This document shows positions 1 to 13,023 of a stretch of DNA of 64,000 bases, one piece after another; within the stretch, counting starts at the first letter, position 1, and every line of letters starts with the position of its first letter. The notes under the pieces are model-generated. The model saw nothing but the letters and a program-made list of their open reading frames with translations, had not been told where the DNA came from and ran no database searches. Made by a program: the position numbers and the translations under genes. Origin of the DNA: Setaria digitata (lineage: Eukaryota; Nematoda; Chromadorea; Rhabditida; Setariidae); NCBI GenBank assembly GCA_003640385.1, contig RCAB01000142.1, positions 62,001-126,000 on the forward strand, in the 5' to 3' direction.

Positions 1-472
1 TTATCGCTATTTATTTATTTAATTATTTTTTGCAGTATTTTGAATATCGATAAATATTTTTTTCCTTTTTTCTTCTTCTTCGCCATTAAAAAAAAAAAAA
101 AAAATGATTGTAACCAGTGAAACAAGTGAAACTGATTGACTAATTGCTTGCAATAATCATTTAGCTTAAATTACCTACAGGAATCGAATAATTAAAACTT
201 ATTTAAAATATGTATATATATATATATTTCCAATGAGTAAAATAATTTATTATAACAAACAATTTTTCTTTTTCAGGAAAAGAAAAAGAACATGAAGGGA
301 ATTTTTTCAACAGCTCATTCAAATATAATTAGTTTATATGCATTATATATATATTGAAAGGAAAAAAAAAATATTTATATAATAAGAAATGGATATAGTA
401 TAATGTGGCAAGTAACAAACTACATTTTGTAAAAATTAAACGAATTTTATGAAATAATTGAAATTTTTGCAA
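1..472. other. AT-rich non-coding flank
   Basis: This is the region 3' of the serine protease homologue. It contains A/T runs and short TA repeats. I see no exon with coding character on either strand. Confidence 0.5.
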
Positions 473-3196
473 TCAGTTTCCGGGTGTTAAACTGTGTGGA
501 ATTTCTCGGAAACAATGCTGATAAATGTTAACAAATGATGCAACATCAAATTTTTGAATTGCTTCAAAAATTTTTTCCTGATTAGTTGTTTTCGAGAAAC
601 GCATTTCAATTGCACGACTACAACTATCCATAATATTCATATCTTCATCTTCTTTTTGAGGATCAATTGGTTTCTTCGTTGCTATCAAATGTTGAAATAT
701 CCCAACTAACATATGTCCCCAAATTCGTGTGGAACAAAATAACGCTGCTCCGGCATCATCCTGAAAAAGTAGGCATTCATGAAAGTGATTTTTGGAACCA
801 GATTACTTATTTTGAAAAACAGACATCGAGGATGATGAATATTGGAAATGGATTACTTATAAAACAAATATCGGGAGTGATGATTGTTGAAAATGGATCA
901 ATTATAAAAGGAGGCATTGGAAATGATAATTAGTGTAAAGAAATAATTTTGCATGATTGTTAAGTAAAAAATATATTAGATAACAAATTTTAAAAGTGAA
1001 CAAATTAATTCATTTATTTGCTAAATAAATAAAATTGATAACCTATGCTAGTAATTAATCGTCTATATGTAAATATATATAATTACTCACAATTAGTACT
1101 TAAATAATATGTGTATATAATATATCGCCACTTAGCTTAATATAATATGTTGATGGATATGAAAGCTTTACGAACACTTGACTAGTTTCATAAACATAAA
1201 TTAAGATTATTTTATAAGTGATTCATTCCAAATAATGTCTCATTTAACGAGTAATTCATTTCCAGTAAACATATCGCCCAATATTAAATCCCTTTTATAA
1301 GTAAACCATTTCCTATAATTATAAAATAGAAAAATTTTTCTATTCTGTATTTATAAACGCATCTAAATGATTGCCTAAAAAAAAAAAAAAAAAAAAAGAA
1401 ACGAAAGCTGGAATATTTTTGCTGACAGTACATTATTAATAGCTGATTTAGGAAAACTTTTAAAATAAAGTGGATGAAAACTAATAAATTACACCATATG
1501 AACGAAGTTAACTTTTTTCCCTCTGAAAATTTTGTCAAAATTTTTTTTTTTTTTTATCATTCTTTTTTTAAAAAGGAAAAATATTTGTTTCGAAAAAAAA
1601 AGAAAAACTTTGTTCAACTGAAAAATGAACGACCTTCGGCAGATTTTTTTGTAAAATAATAAGGAATGGGAAAGAACATTGCTATTTGTGAAGAAATGAG
1701 AATTAGTAGGACTGATTAAATATGAGTTGTAAAGAAAATACCTAATAGTGCTAAAAGATTTTCGGATAAATAATTTCTAAATAATTCTGATGATAAATAT
1801 ATAGCAGAATAATAAAATCATAATGGATATTAATATAATAGAATAATGGAATACAGAAATGAAGTAATTGAATATAGAAAAATAATAGAACCATAATAAA
1901 TATATAATATATGATAGAATCATAATAGAATTGCTTGAAAATGAAAAAAGAATTTTTTTTTTTCATTTTCCAAATAGTTATTTAAAGGTAAAAGAAACAT
2001 AATTTTGATGAAAAAAATGTAAAATAATTGATGAAAAAATGAGAAGAACAAAAACAAATTTTTACTTTTATTAAGAAAAACGTTTTCCTTTTTATGAATG
2101 AAAGAAAATTTTTTCAATGAAAAAAATTATTCAAATGAATTGGAAAAACCCTTTCGTAAATTAACTTCAAGAGAAAAAAAAAAAAAAAAAAACTCAAGAG
2201 AAGTGATAACAGTTCGCAAAAATTTTATCATGTAAATGAATAACAAACCCAGCATGCAGTTTCATTATCAGTGATTGGTGACCAAAAATAATTCGGTTTA
2301 TCCTTAACAGCATTGATCGAATGAACATTAATTAAATGGATATGATCTTGTTTAATGAATTCCGTCGCTAAAATAGGCAAATTAGAACTTTTAAAGCGAA
2401 CAAAAAATTGCACAATTTAAAAAAAAATTTATAAATTTTGAAGAAAATTTCTAAATTTAAATTGATAAAATCGATCAATGAGAGTTAGTAGATACAAAAA
2501 AAAAAAAAAAAAAAGATAAATAAAATTGAATTTTATGAATTTGAGAGAGAAGAAAAAAACAACAACAGCTCATAAATCAAGCATAATTTAGCAAATTTGT
2601 TGAGAAAAAAGTAACAGAAAAGTAGATAAAATTTTAATTTTAGAAACAAATGTAAAGGCAAAAAATTAAGATCTTATCAAAAAAAAAAAAAAAAAAAAAA
2701 GAAAGAAATGAAATGTAAATTAAACTGACAATTCCATTCATCAATAACATTTATCAACATTACTCATTTAATGAATTAAATTACAATAAATAACCGTTAT
2801 CTGTTGTCGTAAAACCAACAATCCAACATTTTTTCTTTTTTAATTTTAATGGGTCAATATTAATAATTGATGAATGTAACAGTGATGGTCGAACATTTAA
2901 TTGGGCTACACGCTTGGGTGTTGGAAGCGGTGGACAAAGCTGAAATTCTAAATTAAATTTAAAAAAAAAAATTGACAAATATGAATTTAAATTTAAAAAG
3001 AAAAAAACATAATTAATGGATACTCAAATTAGGCATATGTGTGCATTTGCATAATCAATAATGAAATGAAATTCTCTAAATTAAAATAAATCTGTTCATT
3101 CACTATGTTCGACGATTAATTAATTTAATTAATTCTGTCTATGCCATATTTAAGTCGACTGGTTTTGGTTTTTACTTAAGAATAATAATAATAATG

Positions 3197-3239
<43 letters not shown>

Positions 3240-3762
3240 TAGTAATAATAATAATAAATAATAATAATGATAAAGAACAAGGGATAAGAAAGGCAAAAGA
3301 AAATTGAAATCAATTCATATCACTATAATATTTTTGTGCTATTTTAAGATTTTTGTCTATCTTTTCTTCTTTTTTTTTTCTTCGAGTAAGAAATTAATTA
3401 ATTCCTTGCACCTTTTACCAATTGGGTTTTTAATTCTTCGTTTACTAATTGAATTTTTCGGTCAAACACATTTTGCATTTTCGAATTTTTCTTTTTTTTT
3501 TTTTTTTTTGTTTTGTACTTAAACAAAAGCAAATCAAGAGCAGAACAAAATAGATGTAAAACAAAAAGTGAAAAAAAAAAAAGAGAACAAAAAGAAATAA
3601 ATTTGACAAAAAAGAATTAGGGAAAGAATTGATGAAGAAAAAGGAATTTTGCCATTTTAGAAAAAATAAAAATAAAATTAAATAAAAGAAAATGTAGCAA
3701 AAATTTTATTGTGCGAAGTTTGCTCATTTATGAAGAAGGCAATTATTTTAAATGAATATGAC

Positions 3763-3797
<35 letters not shown>

Positions 3798-5704
3798 AAA
3801 GAGAATTCTTCACATATTTATCGGTTCACTTATTTACTTAATTTGCTGCACTTTAAATCGTAAATGAAGAAAAAATTCATTTACCGAAAAATAAACGACG
3901 TAGGGAACAGAGAAAAAAAGGTATTTTTTTTTTTTTTTTTTTGGTTGTAACTGATTGATTATCAGTAAGACGCTAAATAATCAATATTGGTCAATTATAC
4001 GTTATTCATTAGAATTTAAACAAAAAATAAATAAAAATAATAATGGCCAATTAATTAACTATTAAACATTTTAGAATTGTGTTATTGCTAGAAAAATAAA
4101 TAAATAAATAAAAATAAAAATGATACAAAAGTGATCAATGATAAAATATTAAAACATCTCAAATAACAGAATTCATATGATTTCTTTTGAAAATTTTTTC
4201 TAAATGCTACTGAATATTTCATACATGCTTACTATCTATCATTTATAAATAATTCCTGTGCAACAAATTTTGAACAGAAATTAAAAATAAAATAAAAAAT
4301 AAAAAAAAAAAAAAAACGGAAAATTCTTTTCCAAAAATTTATTTATAACTGTAAAAATTTAAAAATAAACAAATTATTGTTAAATAAATATACCGTTGAA
4401 ATATCCATCTCGGGAATTTTCAATATTCCCCATGTTTCACCAATTTCAACAATTTCAGCTGGCAAAGTTTTGGGTCGTTTAAGTGATTGCACAGTTACAA
4501 CGAATTCCGTTAATCTAAAACTTTTTCTGTAGTGCATAAATTTTCCTCGTTATTTTTTTTTCCTTCCTTTATTTTTTTTTTTTTTAAGTTTAAAAACAAA
4601 GAAAAAAGTTTTTTTTTTTTTTTTAAATTACATGAAGCATTTAAAAAATTTTTCTTTTCTTGCTATCAAATCGATTTTTAGACGAAATTTAAACTAAATA
4701 AATTCTGATCACAAATAAAAATTAATTTGATGATAGCAAATAAAAAATCCTGACAAATAAAATTTATCATTTGTATAACGTCGTCTCTTTTTTTTAAACT
4801 ATTTATTCCGGAAATGAGCTGGATTTTATTTTACAAATCCGGAAATATCCTTAATTCTGTAGTAAAATTTCCATTTGTATCAGGTTTGTTAGTATTTTTT
4901 TTTTTTCTTAATTTCTTATCATTTTACCATTTACTAATCGAAAAAAAAAAAAAAAAACTTTCGTAAAAGTGAAAAATTCGACGTGAATTTTATGCATACC
5001 GTCCACCAGTTGTTAAATTCAGCAAGCAATGTGATGACGTAAGTATTAATTGAGTGGAAATGATCGTTCCGGTACAACTTGTGACAATGTTCGATGATTG
5101 TTCACGTGAAAATACCTAAACGTTTCAGGACGTAAAAAAGAAAAATGACATTTCTTCATTTTAAAATTGAAAAATTTTTTAAATTTTCTCCTCTTTTTTT
5201 TTTTTTTTTTAATTCTCTTTTCATTCTTCCTTTCAAATTCCATGACAATAATTAATTATTGCCTGTTGAAACTATCTATTTATTATTGAGCATTTTTCCT
5301 TTTGTTTTTTTTTCTTTTGTTTTTCTTTTTGTTTTTTGTTTTTTTAATCAGTCGAATTTACTGTAACGTTTTTGATATTATGAAAATTTAAAGTAATAAC
5401 AATTAAATTCTATATCTATTGTAAAAACAATTCAATCATATAGTTATTACACAAATTATTTTTTTTTTTCTTAATCTTTGCAAACACTTCTTTCTTTCTC
5501 TTTGAACAGAAGGTAAAATTTCCAAATTTTTAAAATAGAATATTTAAATTATCATTTATGTAATTTTCTTATTTCTTCGGATTTTAACTTATTAAGCTTC
5601 TGAAAGCTTAAAATGATTGGATGAATTAGAATGAATAAATTAATTGTATAGCAATATTCTTATTATCTTCATACATATTTTGGTCTTGATCAAAATCTAT
5701 TTTA

Positions 5705-5771
<67 letters not shown>

Positions 5772-6565
5772 NCACACACACACACACACACACACATCGC
5801 AGTGTTGATCCAAGACAAATTTCCTATTTTATCATAATTGCTGCTGATAACATATACCGAAATAAGTTAGTATAAATAAAATGTTATGCTGGAAGAGAAG
5901 AACAAAGAATGGAGAAAAATTATTTGCTAAGGGATGGTTAAGTTTCAAAAAAAAAAAAAAAAAAATCAAAGATATCAAATGATATTTGGACTATCTAAAA
6001 TACATTTATTATATTTAATTAACATTTTCTTTACGCTTCTTTTCGGTTTATTGAACTACTGAAAGTCTCTGAGCAGATGATTTCATAATTTGAAATTTTT
6101 TTTTCTTTTCTCAACTTCGATTTTTTTTTTAAACTTAGAATTTCAATTACTGATCATCACTTAAAGCGTTCCGAATCTCTGTTATTCCTAGCGATTTTTT
6201 TTTTCCAATTCTTGCGAAGAAAGAATTAACGCTTATGATATTTTCCCTTCTTTCCACTTGCAATAAAATCTTTCTCGAATGGAAAAAAAAAAGCTTAAAA
6301 ATTCAACCTTCCCAAAAAAAAAAAAAGTTTTCGGTGAAATTGAAAATAAAATTTGTACTTTATATTTCAAAAGAATTAAAAAAAAAAAAAAAAGAAAGAT
6401 CACAGGAAAGTATTTATATAAAATTAATACTTTAACGAGAAAACCAAATCGATTCCATTGCTTCTCCTCACCACCAATGATTGCTGTTGTTTCAGGAATT
6501 ATAATAGATATGATAAAAATAATGATAATGATAATAATAGTGCAGTAGGAAGTTACGAAATGCAT
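473..6565 (-). CDS. Secreted trypsin-like serine protease homologue, catalytic Ser replaced by Ala
   Basis: Six exons join in phase: 6565-6431, 5115-5000, 4526-4394, 2939-2795, 2367-2249, 760-473 (311 aa). A hydrophobic signal peptide (residues about 1-28) runs straight into IIGGEE, the N-terminus of a mature trypsin-fold (S1) domain. There is no Arg/Lys activation site. LTSSHC carries the catalytic His (H74), with the paired Cys at 59 and 75. PEMDIST (D125) fits the catalytic Asp, and CWIVGF (exon 4) fits the conserved C-W-x-x-G-[WF] segment. Where GDSGG should be, exons 5-6 encode ACW then DDAGAALFC, so Ser195 is Ala219 and the oxyanion glycine is Asp. The fold should form but hydrolysis is not expected, as in secreted pseudo-proteases that act as cofactors or ligands. 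The 79-residue tail after that motif has no strong match that I recognise. The internal ATG at 6565 was chosen because the longer frame upstream has no ATG. Confidence 0.85.
780..1320. repeat. Imperfect inverted repeat around a GGAAATGGATTACTTATAA motif
   Basis: The motif reads ATTGGAAATGGATTACTTAT from 841. It returns on the opposite strand at about 1316-1292 as ATAGGAAATGGTTTACTTAT. Weaker copies sit inside each arm (about 795, 880 and 915 on plus; about 1275-1205 on minus). About 270 bases of AT-rich sequence lie between the arms. This resembles a small non-autonomous foldback element, but no target-site duplication or transposase is visible. The left arm lies in intron 5 of the serine protease homologue and overlaps the edge of its last exon region. 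Confidence 0.4.
3180..3270. repeat. AAT trinucleotide microsatellite
   Basis: A run of AAT/ATA units with a few GAT or CAT interruptions. It lies in intron 3 of the serine protease homologue. Confidence 0.9.
5706..5796. repeat. CA dinucleotide microsatellite with one N
   Basis: About 45 CA units with a single N at 5772. It lies in intron 1 of the serine protease homologue. The N suggests that the repeat length is unresolved in the assembly. Confidence 0.97.
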
Positions 6566-7713
6566 TAACTTCTTTCGAAGATAACAAAATGATATAATAA
6601 AGCTTGTTGAAAGCAAAACTTTGATGTAATAAAGAAGGATTTAAAGATGAGACAAAATGGGCTGAAAGCAAAGATTTGTTGATTGTTGGGAAACGGTTTG
6701 CGTCATTATCAGTGATTGTTAGCGGTGATAATAGTGGAAAATGAAATAAAGATAGATTGCATAATATAAAATAACATATTTGTTATCGTTTAAAAATCGT
6801 TTTGCTAAGCTATACAGCTATTTCCCATTTTATATCATTTATTGAAATCAGAATTTTTCTCTTTTTTCTATTTCTGAAATAAAAAAGAAAGAAGAAGGAA
6901 GAAGGGGATGAAGAAAAAAGAATCAACTGATAAGCCTGATAAGGCGATAACATTGAAATTTATATCATTGAAATGAATGCAAAAATGAATTATGAAAATT
7001 TTTTGAAGCAATATAAAAAAAAAATCCTTTCTTCCACATTTTATTTTTAAAAAGTTTGCTACAAAGAGGAATGACAAGAAGATTTTGTCTATTATTTTAT
7101 TAAAATTTTACATTTTAGAAAGATAATCGAATAACAGAAAAATTAAATGGAAAAGTGATTTTATCATTTCACAATCATTAAAAAAAAAAAAGAAATGTAA
7201 TCTTAAAAACGAAAGATTATTCCCTCAAAATCAAGATCGTCTCGCTCTATCTATCACTTTCATCATTCACTAGCTGATTCTTTCGGAATTTTGAAAAGAA
7301 ATTGAAATTGAAAGCAACGACCACTTACTTTTATAACAAAAGATTGAAGTATGAGAAATGGAAGAAATGTTGCTGTCTATTCAAAAAGAAGAAAAAAAAA
7401 AAAAAAAAAAAGAAAATCTTGCTTCAAAAACTAAACTAAGATTAGTACGAAACCTTCTGAAACACAATAAACAAATAAATCGAAGTATGAGAACAGGGAG
7501 CTATTAGCACTTCCAAGATTGCGATGAAAGATTAATTTTCCAACGATGTTATCAACGATTAATGACGATACATATTCGAAATTAACCAATTTGCTAATTG
7601 TAAAAAAGGCTGTGAAATTTATATACGCTATGATCGAAATTAAACATTAAAATTCAAATCTTTAATTCACTGAAAATGAAATACATTTGAGTAAAAAAGA
7701 AAAACAAATTATC
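6566..7713. other. Intergenic region, no gene seen
   Basis: AT-rich sequence between the serine protease homologue and TMEM70. Open frames here are short and of low complexity. I found no exon that fits either neighbour. Confidence 0.5.
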
Positions 7714-9493
7714 TCAACATGTTAATTTGATATTTTTTGTTAATTTTTTGAATATTTCGACATCTTCATAGGTTTCTTCATTCAAACAAAGCATTAAAGG
7801 CTTTCCGTGCACTACAGCAGTTGCTAGAGGAAACCACATTTTGAACATATCCGGTGAATGATTTGAATCGACCAAATCCTCTGCTCGAAATCTTAGTGCT
7901 TTCTTGCCCAGGAAAAATCCAAAATGTACCGAAGTAAAAATCTAAAATACTGCATCAGTAAAAGAATTCAAAAACAAAATTAATGATAAAATTTTTATGG
8001 GTGAAACGTGGCAAAGAATGCGACACGAAACGAAATGATAAAAATACAAAAATATTCCCGAATTTTATTCAATGAAAATCTAATTACAGTTAAACATCAG
8101 CAAAAAAAAGAAGTGACAGTGAAAAACATTTTATATAAAACTCTTGATTTTAGATATATTCGTTCAGCAAATTACAATTATTAATTCTTAGATAAAAAGA
8201 GTTAGCCAAAAAGTTGAAATAAGTGTTCAGAGGAGATTCTACGAAGCAAACCTCTGTTCTTGGATTATAATATAAATCTACGATATATCGTTTTATGAAG
8301 ATTTGATGTAACAGAATTGGTGTAAAGGCATACAAAATGAAGAATGAATCCACAACTGTAAAAAAGCATTATTAAATATTAAAAATAAACTTGAAGAAAA
8401 AAAGGATTTCCTTTTTCATACTGTTACGCATTTCAAAAAATAAATAACAGTGTAAAGATGAAAAAACATCAATTATTGAGTGATATTCCTACAAAATAAG
8501 AATTGAAATACAACAGCAAACATTCCCCTAAAAACTGGCAGAAAGAAGCAGCCTGAATTACCCACAGCCCATGTAGCTGTAAATGAAAAAAAGTAATATA
8601 GTCATAATTATTAATTACTTTCCAGACATGCATTCATTTTTATACACACAAAACAGAACAAACCTGCAGCGATTGTCCCAGTTCCTGGTTTTTGAGCCAC
8701 AAGTTTTGACAGCACAGGTATCATAGCAAGACCAAAAGCTGAACTCGACAATGATAAAATCTAAAATAAAAATTGAGAAAAAGTCGAAAGATTAAAGACA
8801 CATTGTAAAGGATAAAAGCAATTTCAATAATTCAAAATTTTAAAGAATTTGAAGAAACAAAACCTGAAATTACCAACTTTTGCAGCGAATACCATTTTTG
8901 GTGATAACATTCCACCTTCTCGAACTATCTTCAATGAATTATCTTTCCTGCTATCGATTAAAATTGAATGACCTAAATCTGAAGCTGGAACTGCATGCAA
9001 TGGTACAAATGTTCGCGGTACTATAGTGGAATTTCCGCTAATGGTCGCTGCATCATCTATAATTTCTTTTTTAAAATTTTTATATTTTCACCTTAAAACG
9101 AAAAAAAAAAACACTCCTTACTAAGCACCTTAATTACATCAATTTTAATGTGCCATTAGAGTAATGCAAGAGTTTTGTTCAGCTACTGTCTAAGCATCAC
9201 AACAAAGGATAACGACATGCCGAATGAATCTGATATCTTCATAATGCTTCATAATGCATTTCCAAACAATTCAGAAAATACAAAAAAAAAAAAGGAAAAA
9301 AAAAACTAAGCAATCAGACCGATGTTACAGAAGTTTCAGGTAAGTTTGAAATTAATTGTATGCGAAATTTCAAAGAATAAATTTTCAAATTTCACCTACC
9401 ATGAGTAGAACGTGCTGCTGGGAGATTCAGCAAGCGAATAGGGCTGGATAAATTAATAGTCCTTCTGGAACATGCAATTCGACGAATTAACAT
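7714..9493 (-). CDS. TMEM70: TMEM70-like mitochondrial respiratory-complex assembly factor
   Basis: Six exons: 9493-9400, 9056-8878, 8760-8664, 8576-8562 (a 15-nt microexon), 8355-8252, 7941-7714 (238 aa). The Arg-rich, acid-free start MLIRRIACSRRTINLSS is a typical mitochondrial presequence. The rest follows the TMEM70 family. A V-R-E-G-G segment leads into the first membrane segment (ILSLSSSAFGLAMIPVLSKL). Then come a short loop, a second membrane segment ending TPILLHQIF, the K-R-Y-I-V-D-L-Y-Y motif, and a matrix tail (VHFGFFLGKKALRFRAEDL). TMEM70 proteins sit in the inner mitochondrial membrane and help assemble ATP synthase and complex I. A TTTCCAG acceptor 14 bases before the ATG suggests SL trans-splicing. 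Uncertain points: exon 2 uses a weak GTTGGT donor, and the microexon could instead extend to a donor near 8510. Confidence 0.84.
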
Positions 9494-10688
9494 TTCGGTT
9501 CAATTTTCTGGAAATTAAAATAAATACCAAGCGTGATATTTCAGAGCTACTAGATGCATTTCCGGCAGGGACCTGAAAATTCCCGTAAAATAGTAATTGT
9601 GTAACCACTACGGACCGGAAACAAGTTTAAATTACTACAACAAAATAATCCTATTACTTGTAATTCTTTGAACTAATTATAAAAGAAATGAAAAAAAAAA
9701 AAAATTCGATAAATTCAGGGTTATAATAAATACCATCTTTCAATATAGTCTAAATTTTTGTTACATTCATTTAGCAATCTTATTTTTTCCCATGAAAAAG
9801 AATAAGTGACGTGAGATAAAGTAATACGCAGCGAATATACTACTTACTAAAGAGCATATCTTTGGAACTTATTAATAGACGTTATTTAGTGAACCAGGTG
9901 GATATTATACAGATCATAGCTGTAACAAAATTATTTAATACTAATGACCGAGTAATCGAATACTAATATCATTACTTAATATACTTTTATTTACACAGCA
10001 GAACATTTAGTAAAAAATAATATCTCTTTCACAAATTGTCCTTAACGATAAGAATAACAACTGTGAAAAAAGACAACACTGTAAATTTATTGATGATGTC
10101 GATAAAATATTCACTACTAACCTAATAAAAAAAAAAAATACAAAACTATTTGTAATACAGTTAATTACAGGTTCATCGAAATGACAGAAGTTTGCAAATT
10201 AGGAAAATAATTCCACAAATGAAATATGCCATTAGATTTTCTTTTTAAAATATGAATGAATATGCTATTACTATTTTCATTTCCGCACCAAATAATTTGA
10301 GACATTTATGATATGATATAAATTTTAGTGAAGAATTATGGCTAACATTTGTATGTGAATATTGGGAATAAAGAAAAAAAAACGGTGAAGTTAAGCGGGA
10401 GAGTTGAAAAAAACAATAAATTAATTAGCATGCGAAAGTAGCGCAGTGGATAATTTTGCTTTTGAGGAATAGAACAAGTGAGCTGAAGAAAGGAAATGAT
10501 GGAAACTTCTTCAGGAACGCAGCATATTTCCAAGCAATTAGTTTTTCTTCATCGAATGACTTTTCGGAATCTCTGTTACAAATGTTTTTTTGCCTAAATT
10601 ATCTTATTAATGTCGGGAAACTGTTTCAGAATGTTGAATTAAATCCAATGGAATAAGATTAATTTAGCACTGAAGAGTTCTGACAATC
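9494..10688. other. Intergenic region, no gene seen
   Basis: About 1.2 kb of AT-rich sequence between two same-strand genes. I see no convincing coding exon. The spacing is long for a nematode operon, although both flanking genes are co-directional. Confidence 0.5.
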
Positions 10689-12298
10689 CTAGCAAACGGA
10701 GGGCATTATGAATTTACAAACCTTTATGGGCTTCTCTCCCAAATCATCCATTCCTTTCACTATGAAATAGAGATCAGCGAAGAAAATAACAGCAGCAATT
10801 ATTAAGCCAATAGCCATACGAAAAGTCGCATCCAACTTTAAACCCGGAAATGCATAACTGATTCCTGAAATACTCAATTTTTTTTTTCTTAAACGAAAAA
10901 AGTGAAAAGTTTTGTTTCAGTCATAAAAAATATTGGGACAAAGAAAGCACAACTTTTCACAACTTGCAATCCAGAAACTACATAAAATCGGTTATTAAAA
11001 AATTTTTAGAAATATTTTGATACATGTGTCGAACACTTTTAGAATTTCATCTTCTCCATAATTTAAAAAATATTACCAAAATATCCGAATGCAAATCCAC
11101 CAGCTACTGTAAGAAGTGTATTGAAAATCACCATCAACTGTCTATTAATTGCTTGCACCTCCTGCAGAGGAAAAAAAAAAAAGGTAAATGAATGCTTATT
11201 TCATATCATACTCCAGCAGAAGAATTATATGATTGGAAATGTCCTAATTATAATAATGATCAACTATAACATAATCCTGTAGATATTGGATATTACTATT
11301 CGATGCCCATCCTAATTCGTGATATTGTTACCCCGCAAAGACGATGGCAATTCAAAATATAGCACATAAGACAAAAATATTAGTATTTAAATTAAGCAGT
11401 ACATCAAAAAAAAAAGATCATTAAGCATAAAGAAAAAAGAAAAAAGATCACTTCAAAGACATTTCTGATGTCTAATTTCGATAAGCATAACTGAAATTTA
11501 TATAGAAGGTAAGTAGACCCATACCTCACTAAATCCATACAATAAATTTTCACGACCATAAATTTGATTGGGATCAACTGATCGTGTCATCTCACGATAT
11601 TCACGATCTTCCTCAAAAAAAAAGAAAAATTAATCTAATTCCAATAATCTGAAATGATAACTAAATCTAAAAAAGAAAATAATGACTTATTGTGTAAGCA
11701 GAAAACGACTTCTTTTCAAACAAATGGCAAAAAAAAAAAAAGAAAGAAAAAGAAAAATCTTACCAAAATAGCTCACAAAAATTCGTTTTTTTTTTTTTTT
11801 AAATATAATCCACAAAAAAGAAAAAAAAAACTAAGATTTAATTTCCAGAAAAAAAAAGATGAGCTGTAGGCAATTTCGAAATTACTACCTGCTGACGTCT
11901 CAATCTTTCCAGCCTAGCTTCATATTCCGGATTAACTTTCTTTTCAGCTACTGGAACATATGGTGTTAACTGATCAATAAACTTGTAAATAGGATACTTT
12001 TCAGAAAGAGGAATCAGAATAGACATCACTTCATCATAATCGAATACCATCAATTCTTGCTGTAACAAAGAACAGGCGACTATATATGAGTACTGGAATA
12101 CTTTAACAAAGCGATTTAAATCTTTAAAAAATCCCTATCTTTGTAGAAATGATTCCAAATCAGTATTAAATTTATCATTTATCATCAGAAATATTTTACC
12201 TTCATTAATCGATCAGCTCGTTTTTTCAATTTTACATCATTCGATGCATCTAACCAGCTTCGTAACAATTCAAAACCATCCTTCGATACTTTCCACAT
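10689..12298 (-). CDS. TMEM199: TMEM199/VMA12-like V-ATPase assembly factor
   Basis: Five exons: 12298-12200, 12059-11889, 11611-11525, 11161-11077, 10864-10689 (205 aa; the human protein is about 208 aa). The cytosolic half contains YVPVAEKKVNPEYEARLERL, matching the family's P-x-N-P-E-x-x-A-R-L-E-x-[IL] signature, then EDREYREMTRSVDP. Two membrane segments follow (VIFNTLLTVAGGFAFGYF and FRMAIGLIIAAVIFFADLYF), and the loop between them contains GISYAFPG. VMA12/TMEM199 is an ER/Golgi membrane protein needed to assemble the V0 sector of the V-ATPase. A TAG acceptor lies three bases before the ATG, consistent with SL trans-splicing. The exon 3 acceptor (TTTTTGAG) is not the usual TTTCAG. A possible donor at 10721 could extend the C-terminus into an unseen exon, but the unspliced end already matches the family length. 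Confidence 0.9.
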
Positions 12299-12987
12299 CA
12301 CCTAGCAAGCAAGAAACTAAAAGCAATGTATTGATCAATTTGTTGAGATGTTAATGAACTGATAATTTCAGTAACAATGAAAATGGCATGTTGCAGAAAT
12401 TTTTTTTTTCAGAAAAATTTCTGATCACAATATGCGGAATTTACTCTACTCTTATCTGTTCTGAAACAATTCTTAATTAATTAGCGAAAGCTTAGTTTAA
12501 TTGATAATAACCACTTCGAATATTGGCATCCAAAGTAATCAATGGGAAAATATGAGGGAAACTATGTAACAATCCAAACATTCTTATCTTCCCTGCAAGC
12601 TCAGGAAGTTCGCTTTCTTTCCAAATAGGTGATAAACAATTGCCTGGACTATACACTTGCAACTCAACTTCAAGACATTCTAACCACCCAAAAGTAAGCA
12701 GATAATTATTTCCATACCAGTCTATGTGATTTCACTGATGAACCAGATCGAACCACTAATTCATCATTTGTAGTTTTAACAATTATTCCTCAACAGAAAA
12801 GAAAACCAGAATTTTAGCACTTCAGCTGAAGGAAAAGAAGAACAATCTCTCTAATCCTGTGCATATTTAGAAATTCGCAAAGAGTGAAACCGTTATGAAA
12901 ACTCTTCGATTTGTAAAATGTATGAAGATAGATAATAATGTCGCTTTATGCTACAACGATTTATAACGAAATGAATTTTAATACTTG

Positions 12988-13023
<36 letters not shown>

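Noticed and set aside
667..933. 88-aa plus-strand open frame
   Set aside because: Its left end overlaps the antisense of the last serine protease homologue exon and its right end is the inverted-repeat motif. It has no splice partners or domain.
5706..5796. CA repeat considered as a possible Z-DNA regulatory element
   Set aside because: It is an ordinary intronic microsatellite with an N. Nothing else nearby supports a regulatory role.
6233..6616. 127-aa minus-strand frame starting at 6616
   Set aside because: The first codon there is TTG, and the frame continues past a good donor at 6430 into poly-A-derived sequence. Only 6565-6431 is kept, as exon 1 of the serine protease homologue.
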